From contig JBEBBO010000192.1 in the NCBI GenBank assembly GCA_041158345.1, positions 1 through 13,289 of the forward strand: 13,289 nt of DNA. The letters are read 5' to 3'. This DNA is from UBA6136 sp041158345 (lineage in GTDB: Bacteria; Pseudomonadota; Gammaproteobacteria; Methylococcales; Methylococcaceae). Shown here piece after piece: positions 7,646 to 13,289 of this stretch. Within the stretch, counting starts at the first letter, position 1; the number at the start of each line of letters is the position of its first letter. The position numbers and the translations under genes are program-made. Under the pieces are notes generated by a model. It did not search any database. It saw only the letters and a program-made list of their open reading frames with translations, and was not told where the DNA came from.

Positions 7646-7840
7646 ATGGCCGTACAGCAAAACCGCAAGACCCGCTCCAAGCGCGATATGCGCCGCTCGC
7701 ATGATGCGCTGACGGGTGCAACCCTTTCAATTGAGCCGACTACCGGTGAAACCCATCGTCGTCATCACGTCAGTGCTGATGGCTATTACCGTGGCCGCAA
7801 GGTCATCGCGACCAAGGTAGAAGAAGCTTCCGACGAGTAA
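7646..7840 (+). CDS. rpmF: 50S ribosomal protein bL32
   Basis: Component of the large ribosomal subunit, 64 residues. The N-terminus MAVQQNRKTRSKRDMRRSHD is nearly the E. coli sequence, and the hallmark HHVSADGYYRGRKVI follows at residues 40-54. This is the cysteine-free bL32 form without the zinc-binding CxxC pairs. The C-terminus carries an acidic extension (TKVEEASDE, 56-64) beyond the point where E. coli bL32 (57 residues) ends. GAGGAG at 7634-7639 lies inside the last codons of yceD, 6 nt from the ATG, so the two genes overlap functionally across a 3-bp gap. This pairing gives ribosome assembly control and the fatty acid genes a shared transcript. Confidence 0.98.
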   Translation: MAVQQNRKTRSKRDMRRSHDALTGATLSIEPTTGETHRRHHVSADGYYRGRKVIATKVEEASDE

Positions 7841-7843
7841 GTG

Positions 7844-7857
7844 GGTAGCGCTCTACC
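7844..7857 (+). repeat. Small inverted repeat in the rpmF-plsX gap
   Basis: GGTAG (7844-7848) pairs with CTACC (7853-7857) around a CGCT loop, just after the rpmF stop. There is no T run, so it is not a convincing terminator. It may mark an RNA processing or stability point between rpmF and plsX, or be chance. The rest of the 63-bp gap (7841-7903) holds nothing clear apart from AAGGG near the plsX start. Confidence 0.3.
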
Positions 7858-7903
7858 GTTGCCGACTTGTAACCACTGACAGGACTGAAGGGCCCGGCGT
7901 ACG

Positions 7904-8935
7904 ATGATGTCGCGTAAGCTGACGATAGCCGTGGATGCGATGGGCGGAGACCATGGCCCTCGCGTCACAGTTCCTGCGGCCCTTGATAGCGCAGCCAAAT
8001 ACCCCAACCTGAATCTTATTCTGGTGGGTGACGAGAGTTCCTTGCGGGGCGCTCTTGCCGGGCGAGAGCAGGCCTATGGCAATAGAATTCAGATCGTTCA
8101 TGCATCTGAAGTCGTCGAAATGCACGAGTCGCCATCCAAGGCGCTCCGTGGCAAAAAAGACTCGTCCATGCGGGTCTCTATCAACCTCGTCAAAGAGGGT
8201 CAGGCCGACGCTTGTGTAAGCGCAGGGAATACCGGCGCTCTTATGGCCATCGCGAAATTTGTCCTGAAGACGATCCCGGGCGTAGATCGACCCGCCATCA
8301 TTGCTATGTTGCCTTCGAAGACCGGCCATACCCATGTGCTGGATCTTGGCGCCAACGTCGATTGTTCCGCTGAGCATCTCCTGCAGTTTGCCATCATGGG
8401 TTATGAACTGGTCAAGGCGGTTGAGAACCAGGAGCATCCTCGCGTTGGACTTCTCAACATTGGCGAAGAGGAGATCAAGGGCAACGAACAGGTGAAGCAG
8501 GCAGCCAAGCTCCTGGCGGAATCTCACATCAACTTTGTCGGATTTGTCGAAGGGAATGACATTTTTTCCGGCGAAGTAGATGTGGTCGTAACGGACGGGT
8601 TCACAGGCAATGTTGCGCTCAAGGCGATTGAGGGTTTTGCCAAGCTCCTGGGTGGTTCATTGCGCGATGAGTTCCGCCGAAACATCTTTACCAAGTTGGT
8701 CGCTATTCTGGCCCTGCCCGTGCTCAATGCGTTCAAGAAACGCTTTGATCCCAGACGATATAACGGCGCCAGTCTCGTTGGTTTGCGCGGTATCGTGGTC
8801 AAAAGTCACGGCAATGCGGATCAGGTTTCCTTGGCCAACGCGATTCGAGTTGCGATGCTAGAAGTTGAACAAGGTGTTCCAGACCGGATCGGTCAGCGAG
8901 TGAGTTCCTCGATTGCCGAGGGGCGCACGGCATGA
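7904..8935 (+). CDS. plsX: Phosphate acyltransferase PlsX
   Basis: Converts acyl-ACP and phosphate to acyl-phosphate, the donor that PlsY uses to acylate glycerol-3-phosphate, and so links fatty acid synthesis to membrane phospholipid synthesis. It is a peripheral enzyme at the inner face of the membrane. It has 343 residues, typical of the family. Motifs in order are DAMGGDHGP (11-19), SAGNTGALM (106-114), LDLGANVDC (146-154), LLNIGEEEIKG (183-193), DGFTGNVALK (231-240) and YNGASLVGLRG (286-296). The region around residues 256-283 (hydrophobic and basic) is where family structures have a membrane-touching helix pair. Two tandem ATG codons (7904 and 7907) are possible starts. GAAGG about 11 nt upstream is closer in spacing to the usual optimum for the first. 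The stop overlaps the fabH start as ATGA, implying translational coupling. Confidence 0.98.
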   Translation: MMSRKLTIAVDAMGGDHGPRVTVPAALDSAAKYPNLNLILVGDESSLRGALAGREQAYGNRIQIVHASEVVEMHESPSKALRGKKDSSMRVSINLVKEGQADACVSAGNTGALMAIAKFVLKTIPGVDRPAIIAMLPSKTGHTHVLDLGANVDCSAEHLLQFAIMGYELVKAVENQEHPRVGLLNIGEEEIKGNEQVKQAAKLLAESHINFVGFVEGNDIFSGEVDVVVTDGFTGNVALKAIEGFAKLLGGSLRDEFRRNIFTKLVAILALPVLNAFKKRFDPRRYNGASLVGLRGIVVKSHGNADQVSLANAIRVAMLEVEQGVPDRIGQRVSSSIAEGRTA

Positions 8936-9900
8936 CGATCTATTCGGGATTGCTGGGAACCGGAGGCTATCTTCCGGAAACCGTTCTGACGAACGAAGAA
9001 ATTTCCCGGACGGTTGAAACGACCCATGAGTGGATCGTTGAGCGAACGGGTATTCGCGAGCGGCGGATAGCTGCCCGTCATGAGACCGCTTCCAGCATGG
9101 CCGAGGCTGCTGCCCGTCAGGCGATTGAGGCGGCTGGCATTGAGCCTGATCAAATTGACCTCATCATCGTTGGAACCGGTACACCGGACCGCGTTTTTCC
9201 GAGTACGGCCTGTCTTCTTCAGCACAGACTGGGTCTGCGCCGCGGCGCTGCATTTGACGTTCAGGCGGCCTGCTCGGGATTTATTTACGCGTTAAGTGTC
9301 GCAGATCAGTTTATCCGCGCCGGCAATGCGCGACATGTCTTGGTTGTGGGTAGCGAGCTTAACTCCCGTTTGGTCGACTGGAGTGACCGCACGACCTGTG
9401 TGCTTTTTGGCGATGGTGCAGGTGCAGTTGTTATAGGCGCCACGGATACCCCGGGACTTCTCAGTACGCATATTCATTCAGACGGCCAATATCAAGATCT
9501 CTTGTACGTTCCCAATCCCAATGCGTGTTTCTCAGAGGATGAGACTGCATCGCGGTACCTGAAGATGCAGGGTAATGAGGTCTTTAAAGTTGCGGTCAAT
9601 ACGCTGGGAAAAATTGTCGACGAAACGCTGGCGGACAATGGTTTGATGAAGGCGGATATCGACTGGCTTGTGCCCCATCAGGCCAATATCCGCATTATCA
9701 CGGCTACAGCGAAAAAATTGAAAATGCCCATGGAACGGGTGGTTGTCACCGTCGAACGACAGGGTAACACCTCCTCGGCTTCGATCCCTCTGGCCTTGAA
9801 TGAAGCGATTCGCGATGGTCGGATCCAGCGTGGCCAAACTGTCTTGATGGAGGCTTTTGGCGGTGGTTTCGCCTGGGGCTCCGCGTTACTTCGCTATTAA
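8932..9900 (+). CDS. fabH: Beta-ketoacyl-ACP synthase III FabH
   Basis: Starts each fatty acid chain by condensing acetyl-CoA with malonyl-ACP. The protein has 322 residues and a thiolase fold. The catalytic triad is visible as Cys114 in VQAACSGF, His249 in VPHQAN and Asn279 in RQGNTSSAS, giving the Cys-His-Asn set that distinguishes FabH from FabF/FabB. Other family marks are the WIVERTGIRERR region (34-45), FGDGAGAVV (159-167) and the C-terminal EAFGGGFAWGSALLRY. The ATG overlaps the plsX stop by 4 bp (ATGA), so translation is probably coupled. The gene ends 18 bp before fabD. It sits in the canonical plsX-fabH-fabD-fabG order. Confidence 0.98.
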   Translation: MTIYSGLLGTGGYLPETVLTNEEISRTVETTHEWIVERTGIRERRIAARHETASSMAEAAARQAIEAAGIEPDQIDLIIVGTGTPDRVFPSTACLLQHRLGLRRGAAFDVQAACSGFIYALSVADQFIRAGNARHVLVVGSELNSRLVDWSDRTTCVLFGDGAGAVVIGATDTPGLLSTHIHSDGQYQDLLYVPNPNACFSEDETASRYLKMQGNEVFKVAVNTLGKIVDETLADNGLMKADIDWLVPHQANIRIITATAKKLKMPMERVVVTVERQGNTSSASIPLALNEAIRDGRIQRGQTVLMEAFGGGFAWGSALLRY

Positions 9901-9918
9901 TTCGAGGAGTCGGCGTTC

Positions 9919-10869
9919 ATGAGTCGGGTTGATCAGGGGCTTGCGTTTATTTTTCCCGGGCAGGGATCCCAAACTGTCGGGATGCTGACTGAACTGGCTT
10001 CACTGAATTCCATTGTGAAAACAACGTTTGCCGAGGCCTCTGAGGTACTTGGGTACGATTTGTGGACACTGGTCAGTGAGGGGCCGGCAGAGAACCTAAA
10101 TGCGACCCGTCAGACTCAGCCCGCCATGTTGGCAGCAGGCGTCGCGGCATGGCGCTTCTGGGGAGATGCCTCCGATGTGCGTCCTGGATACATGGCCGGC
10201 CACAGTTTGGGCGAATACACGGCATTGGTGTGTGCGGGAAGTCTTGATTTCAAGGCAGGCATTCGTCTTGTGGCGGAGCGAGCTCGGTTGATGCAGGAGG
10301 CAGTCCCTGAGGGCGTCGGTGCTATGGCCGCTATCATTGGCCTTGATGATGACAAGCTCATTACGGCCTGTCATGAAGCAACGACGGCGGAAGCTCTGGT
10401 GATTCCGGCCAACTTCAATGCACCGGGTCAGGTGGTCATTGCAGGTCACGCCACCGCAGTTGCCAAGGCGGGTGAGTTGGCCAAAGCGGCAGGCGCGAAG
10501 CGCGTCGTGACTCTTCCAGTCAGTGTTCCTTCGCACTGCCCGTTAATGAAGCAAGCCGCTCAAGAATTCCGTGGGTTGTTGAATGCAACCGACTTTAGAG
10601 CGCCCAGTTATCAAGTGCTTCATAACGTAGACGTTGAAGCACACACTGAGGCTGATGCCATCCGAACCGCGCTTGAAAGCCAACTCTATGGGTCAGTCCG
10701 CTGGACGGAATCGATCCGAAAAATGGCGAGTCAAGGCGTTGACCGTTTCATCGAGTGTGGTCCGGGTCAGGTCCTCGCGGGTCTCAATAAGCGTATCGTC
10801 CCTGATGCAAAAACGCAGGGTTTTTCCGATTCACAGACACTAGAAAAGGCGAAGGAGTTGACGGCATGA
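9919..10869 (+). CDS. fabD: Malonyl-CoA:ACP transacylase FabD
   Basis: Transfers malonyl groups from CoA to acyl carrier protein, supplying the extender for every condensation step. The protein has 316 residues, close to the family norm of about 310. Motifs are FIFPGQGSQ (10-18), the nucleophile elbow AGHSLGEY (93-100) with Ser96, Arg121 in AERARLMQ, which holds the malonyl carboxylate, and His206 in VPSHCPLM, completing the Ser-His dyad. GQVVIAG (170-176) and ECGPGQVLAGL follow. GAGGAG at 9904-9909 is a strong ribosome-binding site, 9 nt before the ATG. The stop overlaps the fabG start as ATGA. Nothing unusual is seen. Confidence 0.98.
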   Translation: MSRVDQGLAFIFPGQGSQTVGMLTELASLNSIVKTTFAEASEVLGYDLWTLVSEGPAENLNATRQTQPAMLAAGVAAWRFWGDASDVRPGYMAGHSLGEYTALVCAGSLDFKAGIRLVAERARLMQEAVPEGVGAMAAIIGLDDDKLITACHEATTAEALVIPANFNAPGQVVIAGHATAVAKAGELAKAAGAKRVVTLPVSVPSHCPLMKQAAQEFRGLLNATDFRAPSYQVLHNVDVEAHTEADAIRTALESQLYGSVRWTESIRKMASQGVDRFIECGPGQVLAGLNKRIVPDAKTQGFSDSQTLEKAKELTA

Positions 10870-11603
10870 GTTCACCTGTAGCAATCGTAACCGGCGCAAG
10901 CCGTGGGATTGGTCGTGCCATTGCCGAGCGTCTTTCCCATGATGGTTTTAAAGTCGTCGGGACTGCAACCTCTGATGCGGGAGCCTCTGCGATCAGTATC
11001 TACCTTGAGGAAGCTGGTCTTGATGGTGTAGGCCGTGTGTTGAATGTGGCTGAGCCGGGTGCTATCGAAGCATTCATTGATGCGGTGACCGAAGAATTTG
11101 GAACGCCACAGGTCCTCGTCAACAATGCGGGCATCACCCGGGACAATCTTCTGATGCGTATGAAGGATGATGAATGGAATGACATCATTACGACGAACCT
11201 GACATCCGTTTTTAAGCTGAGCAAGGCCTGCATGCGGGGCATGATGAAAGCCCGGCAGGGTCGCATCATCAACATCACTTCGGTGGTGGGCGTGACAGGG
11301 AATGCGGGACAGGCAAACTATGCCGCTGCCAAGGCAGGCATCATTGGATTTACCAAATCTCTGGCCAAGGAAGTTGGTTCACGGGGTATCACAGTGAACT
11401 GTGTAGCGCCCGGGTTTATTGATACGGATATGACACGTTCTCTCTCGGACGAGCTGAAGCAAGGGCTGTTGTCCAACATCCCGCTGGCGCGTCTTGGGGA
11501 GGCTGAGGAAATTGCCGGTGCGGTGAGTTTCCTTAGTTCAAAGGATGCTGGATACGTGACGGGTGAGACCTTGCACGTGAATGGTGGCATGTATATGGCA
11601 TAA
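10866..11603 (+). CDS. fabG: 3-oxoacyl-ACP reductase FabG
   Basis: NADPH-dependent short-chain dehydrogenase that performs the first reduction of each elongation cycle. The protein has 245 residues, as usual for FabG. The Rossmann cofactor motif is VTGASRGIG (8-16), followed by NNAG (86-89). The catalytic residues are Asn111, Ser139, Tyr152 and Lys156 (in NITSVVGVTG and NYAAAKAG). PGFIDTDM (182-189) and the C-terminal VNGGMYMA are also characteristic. GAAGGAG at 10851-10857, inside fabD, lies 8 nt from the ATG and adds to the 4-bp stop/start overlap, so fabG should be efficiently coupled to fabD. A 150-bp gap with promoter-like and dyad sequences separates it from acpP. Confidence 0.98.
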   Translation: MSSPVAIVTGASRGIGRAIAERLSHDGFKVVGTATSDAGASAISIYLEEAGLDGVGRVLNVAEPGAIEAFIDAVTEEFGTPQVLVNNAGITRDNLLMRMKDDEWNDIITTNLTSVFKLSKACMRGMMKARQGRIINITSVVGVTGNAGQANYAAAKAGIIGFTKSLAKEVGSRGITVNCVAPGFIDTDMTRSLSDELKQGLLSNIPLARLGEAEEIAGAVSFLSSKDAGYVTGETLHVNGGMYMA

Positions 11604-11676
11604 TGCGCCCGCCGATTGGGGGTGACGTTATCGGTCTACGTTGGAATGAGATGCCACAAGGCGTCGGTTGGGATAA

Positions 11677-11699
11677 AAACCCTTGTCAATGACGGGTTT
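11677..11699 (+). repeat. Bulged dyad over the acpP -35 box
   Basis: AAACCC (11677-11682) and GGGTTT (11694-11699) are inverted repeats. Between them GTCA (11685-11688) and TGAC (11690-11693) form an inner pair around a single A. The left arm has two extra T residues. The whole lies over the TTGTCA -35 hexamer of the acpP promoter, so it may be an operator. As RNA it could be a weak terminator for fabG readthrough, since only three T residues follow. Confidence 0.45.
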
Positions 11700-11710
11700 C
11701 AAATTAAAAT
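11683..11710 (+). promoter_or_regulatory. Promoter for acpP
   Basis: TTGTCA (11683-11688) and TAAAAT (11705-11710) are each five of six matches to sigma70 hexamers, with a 16-bp spacer and an AT-rich -10 region. The predicted start is near 11717, giving a leader of about 37 nt. A dedicated acpP promoter fits the known need for far more acyl carrier protein than the other enzymes, and the 150-bp gap is much longer than any other gap in the cluster. Confidence 0.6.
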
Positions 11711-11713
11711 GAC

Positions 11714-11734
11714 AGTCTCTCTTAAATAGAGACT
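11714..11734 (+). repeat. Perfect 7-bp dyad at the acpP transcript start
   Basis: AGTCTCT (11714-11720) and AGAGACT (11728-11734) are perfect inverted repeats around a 7-nt AT-rich spacer, CTTAAAT. The dyad spans the predicted transcription start and ends 8 nt before the GAGGA ribosome-binding site of acpP (11743-11747). It may be a repressor operator, or a 5'-leader hairpin if transcription begins upstream of it. I do not recognise it as a known FadR or FabR site. Confidence 0.55.
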
Positions 11735-11753
11735 TAACGACTGAGGATAAAAA

Positions 11754-11984
11754 ATGAGTGATGTTGCAGAGCGTGTAAAGAAGATCGTTGCCGAGCAGCT
11801 GGGCGTCAAGGATGAAGTGACCAATGAGGCTTCCTTCGTAGATGACCTGGGTGCCGACTCTCTGGATACGGTCGAACTGGTCATGGCCCTTGAAGAAGAG
11901 TTCGAATGTGAAATTCCGGACGAAGACGCCGAGAAGATCACGACTGTTCAGCAGGCGATCGACTACATCAACACTCACGTCTAA
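11754..11984 (+). CDS. acpP: Acyl carrier protein AcpP
   Basis: Small acidic four-helix carrier of 76 residues that presents growing acyl chains to all type II fatty acid synthesis enzymes and to PlsX. The phosphopantetheine attachment site is Ser36 in the GADSLDTVELVM motif (33-44). The N-terminal VAERVKKIVAEQLGV and C-terminal TTVQQAIDYINTHV helices match the family. GAGGA at 11743-11747 lies 6 nt before the ATG. The gene has its own apparent promoter with two dyads upstream and a GC-rich terminator hairpin 16 bp downstream, so it can be expressed as a short abundant message as well as from the operon. Confidence 0.99.
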   Translation: MSDVAERVKKIVAEQLGVKDEVTNEASFVDDLGADSLDTVELVMALEEEFECEIPDEDAEKITTVQQAIDYINTHV

Positions 11985-12000
11985 TCGATTTGTCCCGTGG

Positions 12001-12034
12001 AACCCCGACAGGCTTTTGTCTGGCGGGGTTGTTT
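12001..12034 (+). terminator. Stem-loop terminator after acpP
   Basis: AACCCCG (12001-12007) pairs with CGGGGTT (12024-12030). An inner CAG/CTG pairing (12009-12011 with 12020-12022) extends the stem across one mismatch, around a T-rich loop. TTGTTTGG follows, a poor T tract, so termination may be partial and allow readthrough to fabF 41 bp further on. Confidence 0.62.
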
Positions 12035-12071
12035 GGTATTAAGGCCCGGGAATTTTGTTTGAGATCGGATA

Positions 12072-13289
12072 GTGACTAAGAGACGTGTTGTTGTTACCGG
12101 ACTCGGTGCTGTGTCGCCGGTCGGTTTGAGTGCCCAGGCCTCCTGGGATAGCGTCGTGAACGGCAAAAGTGGGATCGGACACCTTGATGTGTTTGATGTC
12201 TCTGAGTTTTCTACGCGTATTGGCGGAAGTGTCCGTGACTTTGAAATCACGGATTACATCAGCGACAAAGAAGCCAAAAAGATGGATGTCTTCATCCACT
12301 ATGGTATTGCCGCAGGGTGTCAGGCTTTTGAAAATTCTGGCATTGAGGTGACTGAAGCCAATGCTGAGCGGATCGGTGTTGCAATCGGTGCCGGAATTGG
12401 TGGAATTACCGGTATTGAAAGCGGCCATAATGCCTTTCTGAAAGGCGGTCCGCGGCGCATTTCCCCCTTCTTTGTTCCCAGCAACATCATCAATATGATC
12501 TCTGGGAATCTGTCGATCAAATACGGATTGCAAGGACCCAATTTTGCGATTGTGACCGCCTGTACGACGGGAACCCACAATATTGGTGAAGCCGCGCGGA
12601 TCATTATGTACGGTGATGCCGACGTCATGGTCGCTGGTGGATCCGAAATGGCGACATCTCCGACTTCTTTAGGTGGATTTGCCTCCGCAAAAGCGCTTTC
12701 ACGCAGAAATGATGAACCGCTTCTCGCGAGCCGTCCTTGGGACGTGGATCGGGATGGTTTTGTGTTGAGCGATGGTGCCGGCGTCATGGTTCTGGAAGAA
12801 CTGGAACATGCGAAACGCCGTGGCGCGACCATCTTCGCTGAAGTGGTGGGTTTTGGCATGAGTGCCGATGCCTATCACATGACCCAGCCCCCTGCAGGAG
12901 GCGAGGGAGCGGCGAGATGTATGCGTTATGCGCTGAGAGATGCTGGATTGAATCCGTCTGATATCGACTACATCAACGCGCATGGTACATCGACACCGGC
13001 CGGGGACATCGCAGAGACTCAGGCAATCAAGACGACCATGGGTGATCACGCCTACAAGGTGGCGGTCAGTTCAACCAAGTCGATGACGGGGCATATGCTC
13101 GGGGCTGCCGGTGGAATCGAGGCGATTTTCTCGGTGTTGGCATTGCGCGATCAGGTGGCACCGCCAACCATCAATCTGGACAATCCAGATCCGGCATGTG
13201 ATCTTGACTTCATCCCCCATCATGCGCGGAAGATGGCTATGGAATATGTCATGTCCAATTCATTCGGATTTGGCGGAACCAACGGAACC
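12072..13289 (+). CDS. fabF: Beta-ketoacyl-ACP synthase II FabF (3' end cut by window)
   Basis: Elongation ketosynthase that condenses acyl-ACP with malonyl-ACP. In E. coli it also adjusts the cis-vaccenate content with temperature. The window holds 406 codons with no stop. The end, SFGFGGTNGT, indicates that only about 7 codons are missing. The start is GTG at 12072, with no ATG option, because an in-frame TGA lies at 12060-12062. The resulting N-terminus VTKRRVVVTGLG aligns with E. coli FabF. The active site shows Cys164 in VTACTTGTHN, His304 in INAHGTSTP, and Lys336 and His341 in STKSMTGHMLGAAGG, the Cys-His-His set of KAS I/II. The ribosome-binding signal is weak (GAG at 12061-12063). It follows acpP after an 87-bp gap that contains the terminator hairpin. 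No confident separate promoter was seen. Confidence 0.97.
   Translation, partial: MTKRRVVVTGLGAVSPVGLSAQASWDSVVNGKSGIGHLDVFDVSEFSTRIGGSVRDFEITDYISDKEAKKMDVFIHYGIAAGCQAFENSGIEVTEANAERIGVAIGAGIGGITGIESGHNAFLKGGPRRISPFFVPSNIINMISGNLSIKYGLQGPNFAIVTACTTGTHNIGEAARIIMYGDADVMVAGGSEMATSPTSLGGFASAKALSRRNDEPLLASRPWDVDRDGFVLSDGAGVMVLEELEHAKRRGATIFAEVVGFGMSADAYHMTQPPAGGEGAARCMRYALRDAGLNPSDIDYINAHGTSTPAGDIAETQAIKTTMGDHAYKVAVSSTKSMTGHMLGAAGGIEAIFSVLALRDQVAPPTINLDNPDPACDLDFIPHHARKMAMEYVMSNSFGFGGTNGT

Noticed and set aside
7189..7680. 163-codon minus-strand frame over yceD and rpmF
   Set aside because: It overlaps two well-supported genes. Its Ser/Arg-rich composition is typical of an antisense frame.
7853..8527. 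224-codon minus-strand open frame over plsX
   Set aside because: plsX motifs on the plus strand are clear, and the antisense product looks compositional with no known motifs.
11612..11634. CCGAT/ATCGG inverted repeat after fabG as a terminator
   Set aside because: The stem is only 5 bp with a 13-nt loop and no T run.
12016..12042. Possible fabF promoter (TTGTCT and TATTAA)
   Set aside because: The spacer is about 15 bp and the -35 half lies in the terminator stem-loop, which is too weak to claim.
12039..12859. Two overlapping 179-codon minus-strand frames inside fabF
   Set aside because: fabF has all active-site residues on the plus strand across this span. The minus frames are shadows.
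1..13289. An undescribed defence, mobile or biosynthetic system
   Set aside because: All genes except the small one at 4020-4391 belong to well-known housekeeping families with intact motifs, and no cluster of unknown genes or array-like repeat was seen.

Overview
The window reads as ordinary chromosomal housekeeping DNA from a gammaproteobacterium of moderate GC content (by eye, somewhat above 50%; not computed). The basis is protein similarity recalled from memory. There is a full-length HrpA helicase of about 1300 residues, a PurT glycinamide formyltransferase, a YceF-type Maf nucleotide pyrophosphatase, and the conserved block yceD-rpmF-plsX-fabH-fabD-fabG-acpP-fabF with maf divergent from yceD, as in Escherichia coli. 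The genus cannot be fixed from the sequence alone. An early-branching gammaproteobacterium (Chromatiales or Halothiobacillus-like) is a guess.

Layout, left half. Positions 1-96 carry two adjacent stem-loops directly before hrpA, resembling the right end of an IS200/IS605-type element. hrpA (97-3996, +) meets a small uncharacterised gene (4020-4391, -) tail to tail. A 135-bp divergent gap (4392-4526) precedes purT (4527-5723, +). A secreted SLT-domain lytic transglycosylase (5744-6478, +) follows purT by 20 bp and meets maf/yceF (6486-7100, -) tail to tail.

Layout, right half. From 7133 onward everything is on the + strand: yceD (23S rRNA accumulation protein), rpmF (ribosomal protein bL32), plsX (phospholipid synthesis entry), fabH, fabD and fabG (initiation, malonyl loading and first reduction of type II fatty acid synthesis), acpP (acyl carrier protein) and fabF (elongation ketosynthase, cut by the window end). 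The cluster joins ribosome assembly to membrane lipid synthesis. A good sigma70-like promoter lies in the 32-bp maf/yceD gap and places yceD on a nearly leaderless transcript. acpP has its own promoter, framed by two dyads, and a strong stem-loop terminator after it, so it looks like a separately boosted unit inside the operon.

No gap exceeds 300 bp. I saw no tRNA, rRNA, CRISPR array, prophage or defence module, and no convincing undescribed system. The items most worth a second look are the transposon-end-like hairpins before hrpA, the unidentified 123-residue protein, the probable leaderless start of yceD and the paired dyads at the acpP promoter.
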